64,000 nt of DNA. Origin: an uncultured Opitutia bacterium (lineage in GTDB: Bacteria > Verrucomicrobiota > Verrucomicrobiia > Opitutales > Opitutaceae). A program made the translations under genes and the position numbers. This document shows positions 1-8,096 of the stretch, piece after piece. A model generated the notes under the pieces. The model was not told the DNA's origin. It saw only the letters and a program-made list of their open reading frames with translations, and made no database searches. The stretch spans positions 110,692-174,691 of the forward strand of contig CAIPAH010000016.1 in NCBI GenBank assembly GCA_903862955.1, written 5' to 3'. How positions within the stretch are numbered: position 1 is the stretch's first letter; the number at the start of each line of letters is the position of its first letter.

Positions 1-159
1 CGCCGAACCGTCGTTGGGTGGAGTAACATTGCCCAGCCAGTTTCCACTGGTGGCAACATCGGTATTCCCGCCCAAGCCCGTCCAAATGACCTGCGCCTGG
101 GTAGCGACGACACAGCCGAGCAAACTGACGAGAAGCAAAAGGGGGCGCAGAAACTTCAC
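1..159 (-). CDS. secreted beta-strand-repeat protein, N-terminal part only
   Basis: The reading frame runs off the left edge, so only the first 53 codons are visible. It starts with GTG at 159-157 and encodes a clear signal peptide (KFLRPLLLLVSLLGC followed by VVATQAQ), then VIWTGLGGNTDVATSGNW. That W-[ST]-G...NW pattern is typical of the first strand of autotransporter-associated beta-strand-repeat proteins and resembles the N-terminus of the large protein just upstream (443-3769). A tandem pair of related exported proteins is therefore likely. There is no convincing ribosome binding site, and a TTG seven codons upstream is an alternative start. The function and the presence of a PEP-CTERM tail cannot be judged because the rest is missing. 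Confidence 0.6.
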   Translation of the reverse strand, partial: MKFLRPLLLLVSLLGCVVATQAQVIWTGLGGNTDVATSGNWLGNVTPPNDGSA

Positions 160-235
160 GGGAAGGTGATTGTGCTGCAAATGGTTGGCACTCGCAAGGA
201 AAAGGCGCCGACAGAGACCGCGGCAGTTACGTAGT

Positions 236-320
236 GACCACGCGCGAAGGACGCGAAGCTCAATCCAGCTGGACCGGACAAGACCTCTGGGCCTTCGCGC
301 TCTTTGGGTCCTTCGCGGTA
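236..320. repeat. inverted pair of period-9 repeats
   Basis: The left arm (236-259) carries GCGAAGGAC followed by GCGAAGCTC. The right arm (291-320), read on the opposite strand, carries GCGAAGGAC, CCAAAGAGC and GCGAAGGC. Both arms have a period of nine and face each other across about 30 bp. It lies between the two secreted-protein genes and belongs to the same structural class as the operon-junction cassettes elsewhere in the window, but it has no gene inside. Confidence 0.5.
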
Positions 321-360
321 AGTCCTCCGTGGGCAGGTCCCAAGTCGAAGCCGCACCGTT

Positions 361-419
361 GCAGGTCGGGCTGGACGCCCGACAGTTCGACACGGATGTC
401 GGGGATAAACCCCGACCCA
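361..419. repeat. REP-like pair of stem-loops
   Basis: Two short palindromes, GTCGGGctggacGCCCGAC (365-383) and GTCGGGGataaaCCCCGAC (398-416), sit 14 bp apart in opposite orientation. This is a bipartite REP/BIME-like arrangement downstream of the 443-3769 gene. A related single copy is present near 30440-30460. No REP-associated transposase gene is visible in the window. Confidence 0.55.
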
Positions 420-442
420 CCCCAACCCGGCTGCGGCCGGCC

Positions 443-3400
443 TCAGGCCCGCTTGCGGCGGCGGAGGGCGGGGAAGAGGACGGCGCCGAGGCCTAGGCTC
501 ATCAGGGCGTAGGTCTCGGGCTCGGGGACGGCGGTGAAATTGACGAAGATACTGGTGCCATCGGTCGTGAGGAACGGCGAAACGATGAACGTGTTCTGGA
601 ACATGCTCGTATCGATCGTGAAGTCCGCGGCGTTGAAGTTCAGGACCGAACCTCCCGTCGTCGTGGCGATGGCGATGTTGTAGGCGAAGCCGCCGGTGAG
701 GCTGGCGATGCCGGGAGCGCCGTTGCCGTCCAAGGTGGCCAGGAAAATTTTGAACTGGCCGGTCGTGGCGGAAATATTGAGGTCGCTCCCGTTCACAGCC
801 AGGAGGGAGTGACCGCTCGTGCTGTTCGCGTCCTGCAGCGACCACAGCATGGCGCCGCCGTTGGCGAAGTCCACGCCGCTGGTGATGGTCAACGTGCCCG
901 GGACGTTGTGGTTGCCGAGGCCGAAGATCCCGGGCACGACGCCCTTGCCGGTGTCGAACTTGATAACGCTGGTCCCCATGCCGTTTTCGGTGATGGCGGA
1001 CGGCGAGAAAGTGCCGAAGCCCAGGAGCACGCCATTGTTGTAAACAAAGGGGTTGGTGAACGTGACGCCCTTGTTCAGGGCGAAACCGCCGCTGAGCGAC
1101 GTGTTGAGCGTGACGGTGCCGTAGCCGAGCGCGTCGTCGGTCCCGATGGCCACCGCCGTCTGGTCGAGGTTGGACGTGCCGATGTTGAAGTTGCCCGCGA
1201 AATACGTTGAGTGGCCGTGCAGGTAGAGCGGGTCGTTGCTCGAGTTCGACGTGACGGTGATGGAGGCGGTGGCGTCGTCGTCGCTGTCAAAGCTGCCGCC
1301 GAAATCGTGGTCGTTGGCGGAGTTCGACGTATTGATCGTCAGCTGGTTGCTGTAATAGAGCCCAAGGTAGCCTTCGTGGTTCTCATCCTTGAGGCCGTAG
1401 ATGACCGGGTTGAGCGCGTTCGAGGTGAACTCGACACCCGTACTGGAGTTCAGGAAGCGGATCGTGCCGGTGCCGGCGGCGTTGTTGTGGTCGAGGTACA
1501 GATACGAATTGTAGAGGCTGATGTCGCCGGAGAACCCGCTGTTGTCGCCGCTGAGGGTGAGATCCGGATCTTCCACGGGGTTGACGGCGGTGATGGAGCC
1601 GGAACCGCTGATGGCGCCGGACAACTGGAGGTCATTCGAGCCGGTGATGAAGAGCTGCGATCCGGGGTTGAGGCTGATGGGGTTGGGCAGATTGATGCTG
1701 TAGGTGGACGCCTGCAGCCCGGCGATCACGTTGTTCGAGAGGGTGAGGGTGCCGGTGCCGAGGGCGCTGCTGGTGCCGACCTCGACGGTGAGGCCGCCGT
1801 TGGTGGAATTGATCGTGGTGCCGCCGGTGTAGGTGTTGGCGTTGTTGAGGAAAACCGTGCCGTTGGAATAGACGTCGTTGGGCGAACTTGTGCCGAGTGA
1901 AACGGAATTAACGCCCGGGCTCTGCGTTCCGGATCCCAGAGAGCTATTGATTTGGAGCATGCCACCATTGGCCGCAGTGAGGCGAAGGACGCCGCCCGCC
2001 GTCGGCGTTATGACCCCCGAAAGGATGACGCCCGGAGTTTGATCGATGCCGGAACCTGAAATCGTACCGAGGTAAACGCCGCTTACGTTGGTGAAGAGGC
2101 TCAGGTCGATGGGATCGCTGATGTTGATCGTGCCACTGCCGGAATGGGCGTCGAAGCCGATGATGCCGTTGGTCGTGGCGTGGTTGAAATTCGTCAGGAA
2201 GTTGGCGACGGCGGGCATGCCCGCGGCGTCGGTGTAGCCGATATAGCTGCTGCCCGCCCCATTCGCGACGAGGGAATTGACACCGCCGACGAGGGAGTTG
2301 GCGCCGTCAAACACGAGAAAGCCGTTGTTCACCGTGGTGACGCCAGAGTAAGTGTTGCCGCCGAAGAGGCCGGCAGCCTGCTGCAAGTAGAGGGTCAACG
2401 GCACTGTGCTGCTGCTGTTGAGCGTGAGGGACCTTGCCCCCGTGAGGGGCGACTGGACATAGAGCGTGCCGCCGCCATTGCCGAACAGATAGGGAGCGGT
2501 CGCGAGGCCCTGCGGCGTGATGTTGCCCGTGAGGATGGCACTCGTCGCCGTGCCGAGCCGGACAGGATGTGCGAACCCGGTCAGGACGATGGCGTCGGAC
2601 AGCGTGCTGGTGGGGTTGCCCGGGAAGGTGTCGATACCGACCGCGCCCATGCCGGCCTGGTCGGTGACTTGGGAGAGGAAGCTGGCGAAATTGCCCGCGG
2701 TCGTATCGGCGATGCCGGCGTAGCCGCTCGCGTTTATGGTAACCGAACCGCTGGCAGGAATGGCGGACATGTTCCCAAAGACCAGCGAGCCATTCACGAC
2801 CGTGCCGAAACTGTAGGTGTTGGTCCCGTCCAACACCATCACGCCGCCGCCGGAGATCGTGAGCGAGTGCGAGGTGCCCTCGCCGATGTCGCCGGCGATG
2901 ACGATGGGATTGCGCGTCATGGGTCCGGGCAGTGGATACATGCCGAAGTTGCTCTCGTCCGGGTACCCCTGCTGGGCCCGCTGCGCCACGAGAGTCGCAT
3001 CGGCGTTCAACGTGATCGTGTTGCCGCAAGTCGTGAACTTCAGTGTGTCGTCCCAGCTCTTCAGCGAAATGTTGTTCGTCGTATTGATGACGATGTCGTT
3101 GGAGATCGTCTGGCCGGAGCCGTGCGCGATCAGCGCGGCGCCACCATCGAAATAGAGGGTGCCCGAGCCAAAGGGGGTGCTGTTCCAGAACGCCACGATC
3201 ACGGGCGTGGCGGAATTGAAGGAGGAAATCGTTGTGTCGCCCGTGTAATCGTTGCCGCAGCCGGTGTTGTTGAAGATGAAGAAACCGTTGGCGCCGGCGC
3301 TGGTGGTCGCGAGTGTCAGGTTGGTCGGCACGCTGCCGTCCTTGATATGGCCCTCGACGATGATCTGGCTGTTGCCGGCATCCATCGCCAGGTTGCCCGT

Positions 3401-3769
3401 GACGCTGTTGCCCGTGATCGTGATGGGGGAGTCGAACACCAGCCGCCCGCCCGCGCCGGCCGTGGCGAAGATGCCATTATTGATCGTCAGGGTGAGAGGG
3501 TTGTCGCACTGCGAGCGGATGAGGTAGCCGTCGCCGGACGTCGCGTAGATCGAGTTCATCGCCGGCGAGCCGGAGAGGGTGATCTTCTGGTTGATGGCCT
3601 TGCCGAGGTAGAAATCCTCCGTGCCATCGAAGGCGGGGGTGACGTCTCCCTGCCAGCCGGTTGAGGTGATACCGCTCCAAATAAACGTGCCGGCTTGAAC
3701 CGGGACGGTGGCCGGACCCGACAGGGCCAGCACCGCAATAAACGCACAGGCAATCAGGCGCCGCTTCAT
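443..3769 (-). CDS. autotransporter-associated beta-strand-repeat protein with PEP-CTERM sorting signal
   Basis: A 1108-residue exported protein. Residues 1-26 form a signal peptide ending in VPVQA. The long middle is rich in Gly, Ser, Thr and Asn with recurring units such as NTYSGVTTVNNG and NTYTGGTTINSTNGG, the hallmark of the autotransporter-associated beta-strand repeat, which predicts a right-handed beta-helix. The C-terminus has a VPEPETYALMS motif, a hydrophobic helix and RRRKRA, a textbook PEP-CTERM signal. In known systems this is processed by exosortase and the protein is delivered to the outer surface or exopolysaccharide matrix. No C-terminal autotransporter barrel is present, so export is expected through exosortase instead. 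No exosortase gene lies in this window. The substrate or adhesion role is unknown. Confidence 0.9.
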   Translation of the reverse strand: MKRRLIACAFIAVLALSGPATVPVQAGTFIWSGITSTGWQGDVTPAFDGTEDFYLGKAINQKITLSGSPAMNSIYATSGDGYLIRSQCDNPLTLTINNGIFATAGAGGRLVFDSPITITGNSVTGNLAMDAGNSQIIVEGHIKDGSVPTNLTLATTSAGANGFFIFNNTGCGNDYTGDTTISSFNSATPVIVAFWNSTPFGSGTLYFDGGAALIAHGSGQTISNDIVINTTNNISLKSWDDTLKFTTCGNTITLNADATLVAQRAQQGYPDESNFGMYPLPGPMTRNPIVIAGDIGEGTSHSLTISGGGVMVLDGTNTYSFGTVVNGSLVFGNMSAIPASGSVTINASGYAGIADTTAGNFASFLSQVTDQAGMGAVGIDTFPGNPTSTLSDAIVLTGFAHPVRLGTATSAILTGNITPQGLATAPYLFGNGGGTLYVQSPLTGARSLTLNSSSTVPLTLYLQQAAGLFGGNTYSGVTTVNNGFLVFDGANSLVGGVNSLVANGAGSSYIGYTDAAGMPAVANFLTNFNHATTNGIIGFDAHSGSGTINISDPIDLSLFTNVSGVYLGTISGSGIDQTPGVILSGVITPTAGGVLRLTAANGGMLQINSSLGSGTQSPGVNSVSLGTSSPNDVYSNGTVFLNNANTYTGGTTINSTNGGLTVEVGTSSALGTGTLTLSNNVIAGLQASTYSINLPNPISLNPGSQLFITGSNDLQLSGAISGSGSITAVNPVEDPDLTLSGDNSGFSGDISLYNSYLYLDHNNAAGTGTIRFLNSSTGVEFTSNALNPVIYGLKDENHEGYLGLYYSNQLTINTSNSANDHDFGGSFDSDDDATASITVTSNSSNDPLYLHGHSTYFAGNFNIGTSNLDQTAVAIGTDDALGYGTVTLNTSLSGGFALNKGVTFTNPFVYNNGVLLGFGTFSPSAITENGMGTSVIKFDTGKGVVPGIFGLGNHNVPGTLTITSGVDFANGGAMLWSLQDANSTSGHSLLAVNGSDLNISATTGQFKIFLATLDGNGAPGIASLTGGFAYNIAIATTTGGSVLNFNAADFTIDTSMFQNTFIVSPFLTTDGTSIFVNFTAVPEPETYALMSLGLGAVLFPALRRRKRA

Positions 3770-3962
3770 AATTTATTCACAACATGGATTGGCGACCAGC
3801 TCAAGGCATTTGATGCAAACGAATGGCCGTTGCGAGTTGATCGCTCTCAATTCTCGCTCCCTTATGAAGTTAAGGGTTTCAAAAAATGCGGCGTGGCGAG
3901 CTTGGGGCGTGCCAAAGCGCCCGGATTCAAGTCGGAGTGGACCAGCGGACGCTTACGACGGG

Positions 3963-4196
3963 CTATTGCTTGGCCGGGGTGGCGGCGGGCTTGGCGTCCT
4001 TCGCGGCGGTGCAGGCGGCGTCCTTGGTGCAGGCCGTCTTGCTGTCCTTGGCGTCCTTGCAGCAGCAGCACTTGCAGCAGCAGCATTTGGTGGCCGCGTC
4101 GTCACACTTGGCTTTGTCCGCGGCAGTCTTGTCCGCACCGGCAAAGGAGAAGGCAGCGGTGGAAAGCACCGCGATCAGCAGGAGGGTCTTTTTCAT
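3963..4196 (-). CDS. small secreted cysteine-rich protein
   Basis: A 77-residue protein with a 19-residue signal peptide (MKKTLLLIAVLSTAAFSFA). The mature part is Lys/Ala/Asp rich and contains CCCCKCCCC plus two further Cys on the C-terminal side and one before. The ATG is preceded by a GA-rich stretch. The Cys cluster suggests metal or redox binding in the periplasm, but I recognise no characterised family; similar short Lys-Ala-Cys proteins are annotated as hypothetical in related bacteria. It is apparently monocistronic, between the cyclase gene and the large repeat protein. Confidence 0.7.
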   Translation of the reverse strand: MKKTLLLIAVLSTAAFSFAGADKTAADKAKCDDAATKCCCCKCCCCKDAKDSKTACTKDAACTAAKDAKPAATPAKQ

Positions 4197-4300
4197 GGGG
4201 AAGCCTTGAGCAGAGCGGGGTAGGACGTGCGCGACAAGACCGTTTCCGAGCTCAGTTCCTCCCGGTCGAGGGCGGGTCCAACCTGTTGCAATGGACGCCT

Positions 4301-6022
4301 TCAGCCTCGGCCGTCCAAGGCGTAAAGCACAACGGGCTCCGTGCGGCCCTTGACGACGACTTGGCCGAGGGCGCGAGTCACGTAACGTCCGCGCGCGGAC
4401 GCCAGGGTGGAGGCGCTGACGAGGATGTTGGTGCGGTATTCCGTGTTTCGGGTGAGGGCTTGGAGCCGCGCAGCGACGTTCACGCCGTCGCCGATGACGG
4501 AGTAGTTGAGGCGGCGGTGGGAGCCGATGTTGCCGGCGACGACGCGCGCAGTGTTGACGCCGACGCCGATCGCCAGCGGCGGCCGGCCCTCCGCGGCGAG
4601 TTCGGCGTTGAGACCGGTGAGGGCGCGTTCCATCGCGAGCGCGGCGGCCAGGGCACGATCGGCGGCGTCGCCTTGGGTAACCGGTGCGCCGAAGAGCGCC
4701 ATGATCGCGTCACCGATGAACTTGTCGATGACACCGCCCTCGCGCTCGATTTCGGCGCTCATGCGGTCGAGGTAGCGGTTGAGCAGCGCGAGCAGCGCCG
4801 GCGGATCGAGTTTTTCGCTCAGGGTGGTAAAGCCGCGCAAGTCGGCGAAGAGGATCGTGACCTCGCGTTCCTCGCCGCCGAGCGCGGCGCCGTCGCGCAT
4901 CAGCTGGGCGGCCACCTCGGGGGAGACATTCTTGTCGAGCAGGTCGCGCACGCGGTCGCGCTCGGCGAGGCCGCGGCTCATGGCGTTGAGGGATTCGGCG
5001 AGGTGGCCAAGCTCGTCCGCGCGGTTGACGGCGAGGCGGGTGGCGTAGTCGCCCACGCCGATGAGCCGTGTGTGGGCGGCCAGCTGGCGGACGGGTTCGC
5101 TCACGCTGCGCGCAAGCCAGAGCGCGACCAGAGTGGCGATTGCGAGGGCGGACAGCGAGATGAACGCCAGTCGCTTCTCCAGCGCATGCGCGGCTGCGAG
5201 CTCGGCCGCGAGGGGGCGCGCGAGCACGACGGTGATGGGGGCCTCGCCCAGCAACTCCTGCCGGCGGAACAGCGTGACGTAACGGTCGTCGGCCAGCGGG
5301 ATGATCTTCAATTCCCGGTCGCCCTTGAGGCTGGGGCCGAGGAGCGCGGTGAGACGCTGCAGGTTCGCCGGCGACAGGGTGGTGGCGCCGGTTTGGGCGG
5401 GGCTGCTGGGCACGAAGCTGACCTCGATGCCGGTCGTGTCCTTGATTTTTTGCGCGAACGCGTGGTCGATGGGAAAGGCGAGGCCGAACCAGCCCACGAT
5501 GTTCGGCTCCGGCGCGTAAAGCGGGACGACGACGAGGACGTGGAGCTGGTTGCGGAGGTAGGAAAAGTCGCTGTCCTGCGTGCGGTCGTTCTTGAGCGCG
5601 CGGTTGATCAGGTAGCGAAACGGGCCGACGTTTTCGTTCGCGGTGCACGCCTCGCTGTTGGCGAAAAGGTTCCGGTCGGCGTCGAAATACGCGATGACGG
5701 GCGCGCCGACCCGGCCCGTGTAACTCTGCAACGCCGAGCTGAGCGTCGAAGGATCCGGATGCTCGGCCTGCAGGACGGTGCGGATCGCGTAATCGCCGGC
5801 CATGACGCTCGCGCCACGCGCGAGGAAATCGATCTGCTGGCGCACCGCGTCGTTGTAGATGCGTTCGCCGACCTCCAGGTTGGCTTCGCTGTGCGCGAGC
5901 GCGTTGGACAGGTTGGCGTGCGAGACGGAGAGGTAGGTGGCGCCGAGGACGGCGAAGAGCAGCCCGAGCAGGATCGCCAGCACGCGGCTGCTGAAACGGC
6001 GGAAGCGAAACGGATGGTTCAT
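4301..6022 (-). CDS. receptor-type class III adenylate/guanylate cyclase
   Basis: A 573-residue membrane sensor. TM helix 1 is near residues 10-33, then a periplasmic Cache-type sensor region of about 250 residues, TM helix 2 (about 287-307), a HAMP linker (SVSEPVRQLAAHTRLIGVGDY...) and a class III cyclase domain from about 385 to the end. Visible catalytic features are the metal-binding Asp in ILFADLRGFTTLSE, the second Asp in FIGDAIMALFG, and the C-terminal NYSVIGDGVNVAARLQ segment with the Asn and Arg that act in catalysis. It should make cAMP (or cGMP) in response to an extracellular ligand. It follows the cupredoxin-like gene by 11 nt on the same strand, so both are probably one operon with tesA. 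Confidence 0.88.
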   Translation of the reverse strand: MNHPFRFRRFSSRVLAILLGLLFAVLGATYLSVSHANLSNALAHSEANLEVGERIYNDAVRQQIDFLARGASVMAGDYAIRTVLQAEHPDPSTLSSALQSYTGRVGAPVIAYFDADRNLFANSEACTANENVGPFRYLINRALKNDRTQDSDFSYLRNQLHVLVVVPLYAPEPNIVGWFGLAFPIDHAFAQKIKDTTGIEVSFVPSSPAQTGATTLSPANLQRLTALLGPSLKGDRELKIIPLADDRYVTLFRRQELLGEAPITVVLARPLAAELAAAHALEKRLAFISLSALAIATLVALWLARSVSEPVRQLAAHTRLIGVGDYATRLAVNRADELGHLAESLNAMSRGLAERDRVRDLLDKNVSPEVAAQLMRDGAALGGEEREVTILFADLRGFTTLSEKLDPPALLALLNRYLDRMSAEIEREGGVIDKFIGDAIMALFGAPVTQGDAADRALAAALAMERALTGLNAELAAEGRPPLAIGVGVNTARVVAGNIGSHRRLNYSVIGDGVNVAARLQALTRNTEYRTNILVSASTLASARGRYVTRALGQVVVKGRTEPVVLYALDGRG

Positions 6023-6033
6023 GCCGGCGGTTG

Positions 6034-6714
6034 CTAGTTGTAGCCGCCCGGGACGGTGACCGGGTGGTGGCGAATGCGGCGGTCGGCCTTGAGCTTGAGC
6101 GTGAAAGCGAGCGGGGCGGCGGGTGCGGCGGTGACGGCGACGTCGCGCGTCTCAATTTTGGCGAGGCGCGCATGCCACACTTCCGCGCGGTAGCGTCCGG
6201 GTGGCACGTCGGCCACGGCAGCGCGACCGTCGGCGCCCGTCTTGGCGAACCACGGCGTGGCGAGCACGACGACGTAGGCTGACATCCAATCATGGATGTT
6301 GCAGCCCAGCGCGACGACGCCCGGGCGGTCGAAAATCACGGGCGCCTTCGCCTCGCCGGCGTAGAGCGGCAGCTCGAACTTCTTGGGCGGCGACAGCGAG
6401 TAGACGTGGTGCTGCACGGTGTCGCGGTTGGGAAAACTCACCGCGGTGCCGACCACGAGGGCGGTGACGGTGGGAATGAACTCCTGGCTGCGCTGCACGA
6501 TCTCCAGCGGCTGGGCAGGTGGTGCGAGATGGGCGGGCGCATCGAGCGGCACGAGGGAAACCACGGCGTCGGTGACGGGTCGGTTCTTGGTGTCGGTGAG
6601 CGCGAATTCGACCGAACCGGCGGCGGCACGGAGCGGGGCCAGGAGCACCAGGCAGGCGGCAAGGGCGGCGCGGATCACCCCGTCAGCAGTGGCGGGGGAA
6701 CGTGCCCGAGACAA
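6034..6714 (-). CDS. exported cupredoxin-like protein (methylamine-utilisation type)
   Basis: A protein of about 226 residues with an N-terminal signal peptide (AALAACLVLLAPLRAAAG). It contains a plastocyanin-like pattern with TVQHHVYSLS and, about 45 residues later, GCNIHDWMSAYV. The spaced His, Cys and His fit a type 1 copper site, and this pair of motifs is typical of proteins annotated as methylamine utilisation protein. The C-terminal part (PPGRYRAEVWHARL) looks like a carboxypeptidase-regulatory beta-sandwich. The start is uncertain: TTG at 6714 follows the tesA stop closely, while GTG at 6678 would give a tighter signal peptide. It probably acts in periplasmic electron transfer or copper handling. 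Confidence 0.72.
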   Translation of the reverse strand: MSRARSPATADGVIRAALAACLVLLAPLRAAAGSVEFALTDTKNRPVTDAVVSLVPLDAPAHLAPPAQPLEIVQRSQEFIPTVTALVVGTAVSFPNRDTVQHHVYSLSPPKKFELPLYAGEAKAPVIFDRPGVVALGCNIHDWMSAYVVVLATPWFAKTGADGRAAVADVPPGRYRAEVWHARLAKIETRDVAVTAAPAAPLAFTLKLKADRRIRHHPVTVPGGYN

Positions 6715-6720
6715 GGGGCT

Positions 6721-7341
6721 TCACAGCAGCGGCCGCAGCACCTGCCACACGTTCTCGGCCACGCGGACGGCGCCCGCCGCGGTGGGGTGGACGCCGTCGG
6801 GCTGGTTGAGATCCGGGTGGCCGCCGACGCCGTCCAACAGGAACGGAATCAACGGCAGGTGGTTTTTCGCGGCGAGCGCTGGATACATCGCGGCAAAGTC
6901 CGCCGTGTAATCCCCGCCCATATTCGGTGGCAGCTGCATGCCGGCGAGGACGATGCGGGCGTCGGGGCATTGGAGGCGCACGTGGTCAATGATGCGCTGG
7001 AGATTGGCGGCGGAGAGACTGGGTTCGATGCCGCGCAACCCGTCGTTGGCCCCGAGTGCGAGTACGAACAGGTCGACGTGCTGGCGGAGGATCCAGTCCA
7101 CGCGGCGCAGCCCGCCCGCGGTCGTTTCGCCGCTGAGGCCGGCGTTGACCACGCGCCACGGCAAGTGGGCGGCGTCGATTTTTTCCTGGATCAGCGCCGG
7201 GTAGGCCTCGTGGGCGGGGTCGTCGAGCCCGTAGCCGGCCGTGAGGCTGTCGCCGAAGAACACGAGCGTCCGCGGCTCGGCGGCGCCGAGCGTGGCGGTC
7301 GCCAGGGCAAGCCCGAGAAAGAAGGTGAAACGCGCGCTCAT
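6721..7341 (-). CDS. tesA: SGNH-family arylesterase / acyl-CoA thioesterase I (TesA-like)
   Basis: A 206-residue protein with a signal peptide (MSARFTFFLGLALATATLGA). It has the SGNH blocks in order: FFGDSLTAGYG with the nucleophilic Ser, the Gly block around NAGLSGETTAGG, LGANDGLRG with the oxyanion Asn, and DGVHPTAAG with the catalytic Asp and His. Length and motifs match periplasmic TesA. It is transcribed divergently from a ybbA-like ATPase and ybbP-like permease, the same gene neighbourhood as tesA-ybbA-ybbP in E. coli, which strengthens the assignment. Confidence 0.9.
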   Translation of the reverse strand: MSARFTFFLGLALATATLGAAEPRTLVFFGDSLTAGYGLDDPAHEAYPALIQEKIDAAHLPWRVVNAGLSGETTAGGLRRVDWILRQHVDLFVLALGANDGLRGIEPSLSAANLQRIIDHVRLQCPDARIVLAGMQLPPNMGGDYTADFAAMYPALAAKNHLPLIPFLLDGVGGHPDLNQPDGVHPTAAGAVRVAENVWQVLRPLL

Positions 7342-7406
7342 GCCGGAAATCGACCGCTTGAACTAGCGTTCGTGCCAATTCCCGTGTTTCGTGGCCAGAT
7401 TCTTTT

Positions 7407-8096
7407 ATGAACGCGCCAACGATGCTGCAGGTGGACCGGCTGACCAAGACGTATCGCGCCGCGGGCGGACCGCTGACGGTGCTGCGCGACGTGACCTTCG
7501 CGCTCGCGCCGGGCGCGAGCGTGGCGATCGTGGGCCCGAGCGGCAGCGGCAAGACGACGCTGCTCGGCCTGTGCGCCGGGCTGGATCGCCCGAGCAGCGG
7601 CGCGGTGAGCATCGCGGGCGAGGCGATTGGCGAACTTGACGAAGACGCCCGCGCGCTCGTGCGCAACGCGCACGTCGGGTTCGTGTTCCAGAATTTCCAG
7701 CTCATCCCAACGCTGACGGCGCTGGAGAACGTGCTGGTGCCGGTGGAGCTGGCGGGCGACTCGACGCGCGAGGCCGAGGGGCGCGCGCTGCTCGCGCGCG
7801 TCGGGCTGGGGGAGCGCTGCGACCACTACCCGGTGCAGCTGTCCGGCGGCGAACAGCAGCGCGTGGCGCTGGCGCGGGCGTTCATGAACCGCCCGAAGAT
7901 CCTCTTCTGCGACGAGCCCACGGGCAACCTGGACGGCGACACGGCCGCGGTGATGGTGGACCTGATCTTCGGCCTCAACCGCGAGCGCGGCACGACGCTC
8001 GTGCTGGTGACGCACGACCTGGAACTCGCGCGCAAATGCTCCCGCGTGATCCGCCTCAAAGGCGGGGCGGTGGTGAGCGACGAGACGGTTTCGTAA
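7407..8096 (+). CDS. ybbA: ABC transporter ATP-binding protein, YbbA/LolD type
   Basis: A 229-residue ATPase with Walker A GPSGSGKTT, a Q-loop FVFQNFQLIPTLTALENV typical of the LolD/MacB/YbbA branch, signature LSGGEQQRVALARAF, Walker [13 protein letters not shown] and switch His in LVTHDLELA. It should energise the large FtsX-like permease encoded at 8586-11174. The two genes are separated by a repeat-bounded cassette (8097-8585) rather than being directly adjacent. Divergence from tesA supports the ybb assignment; the transported substrate is not established. Confidence 0.9.
   Translation: MNAPTMLQVDRLTKTYRAAGGPLTVLRDVTFALAPGASVAIVGPSGSGKTTLLGLCAGLDRPSSGAVSIAGEAIGELDEDARALVRNAHVGFVFQNFQLIPTLTALENVLVPVELAGDSTREAEGRALLARVGLGERCDHYPVQLSGGEQQRVALARAFMNRPKILFCDEPTGNLDGDTAAVMVDLIFGLNRERGTTLVLVTHDLELARKCSRVIRLKGGAVVSDETVS

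Noticed and set aside
2144..3664. 506-codon open frame on the plus strand
   Set aside because: It is antisense to the beta-strand-repeat gene and has no recognisable motif.
3695..6037. 780-codon open frame on the plus strand
   Set aside because: It is antisense to the cyclase gene; the product is low-complexity Arg/Glu/Gly/Val-rich with no domain, which is typical for the complementary strand of high-GC genes.
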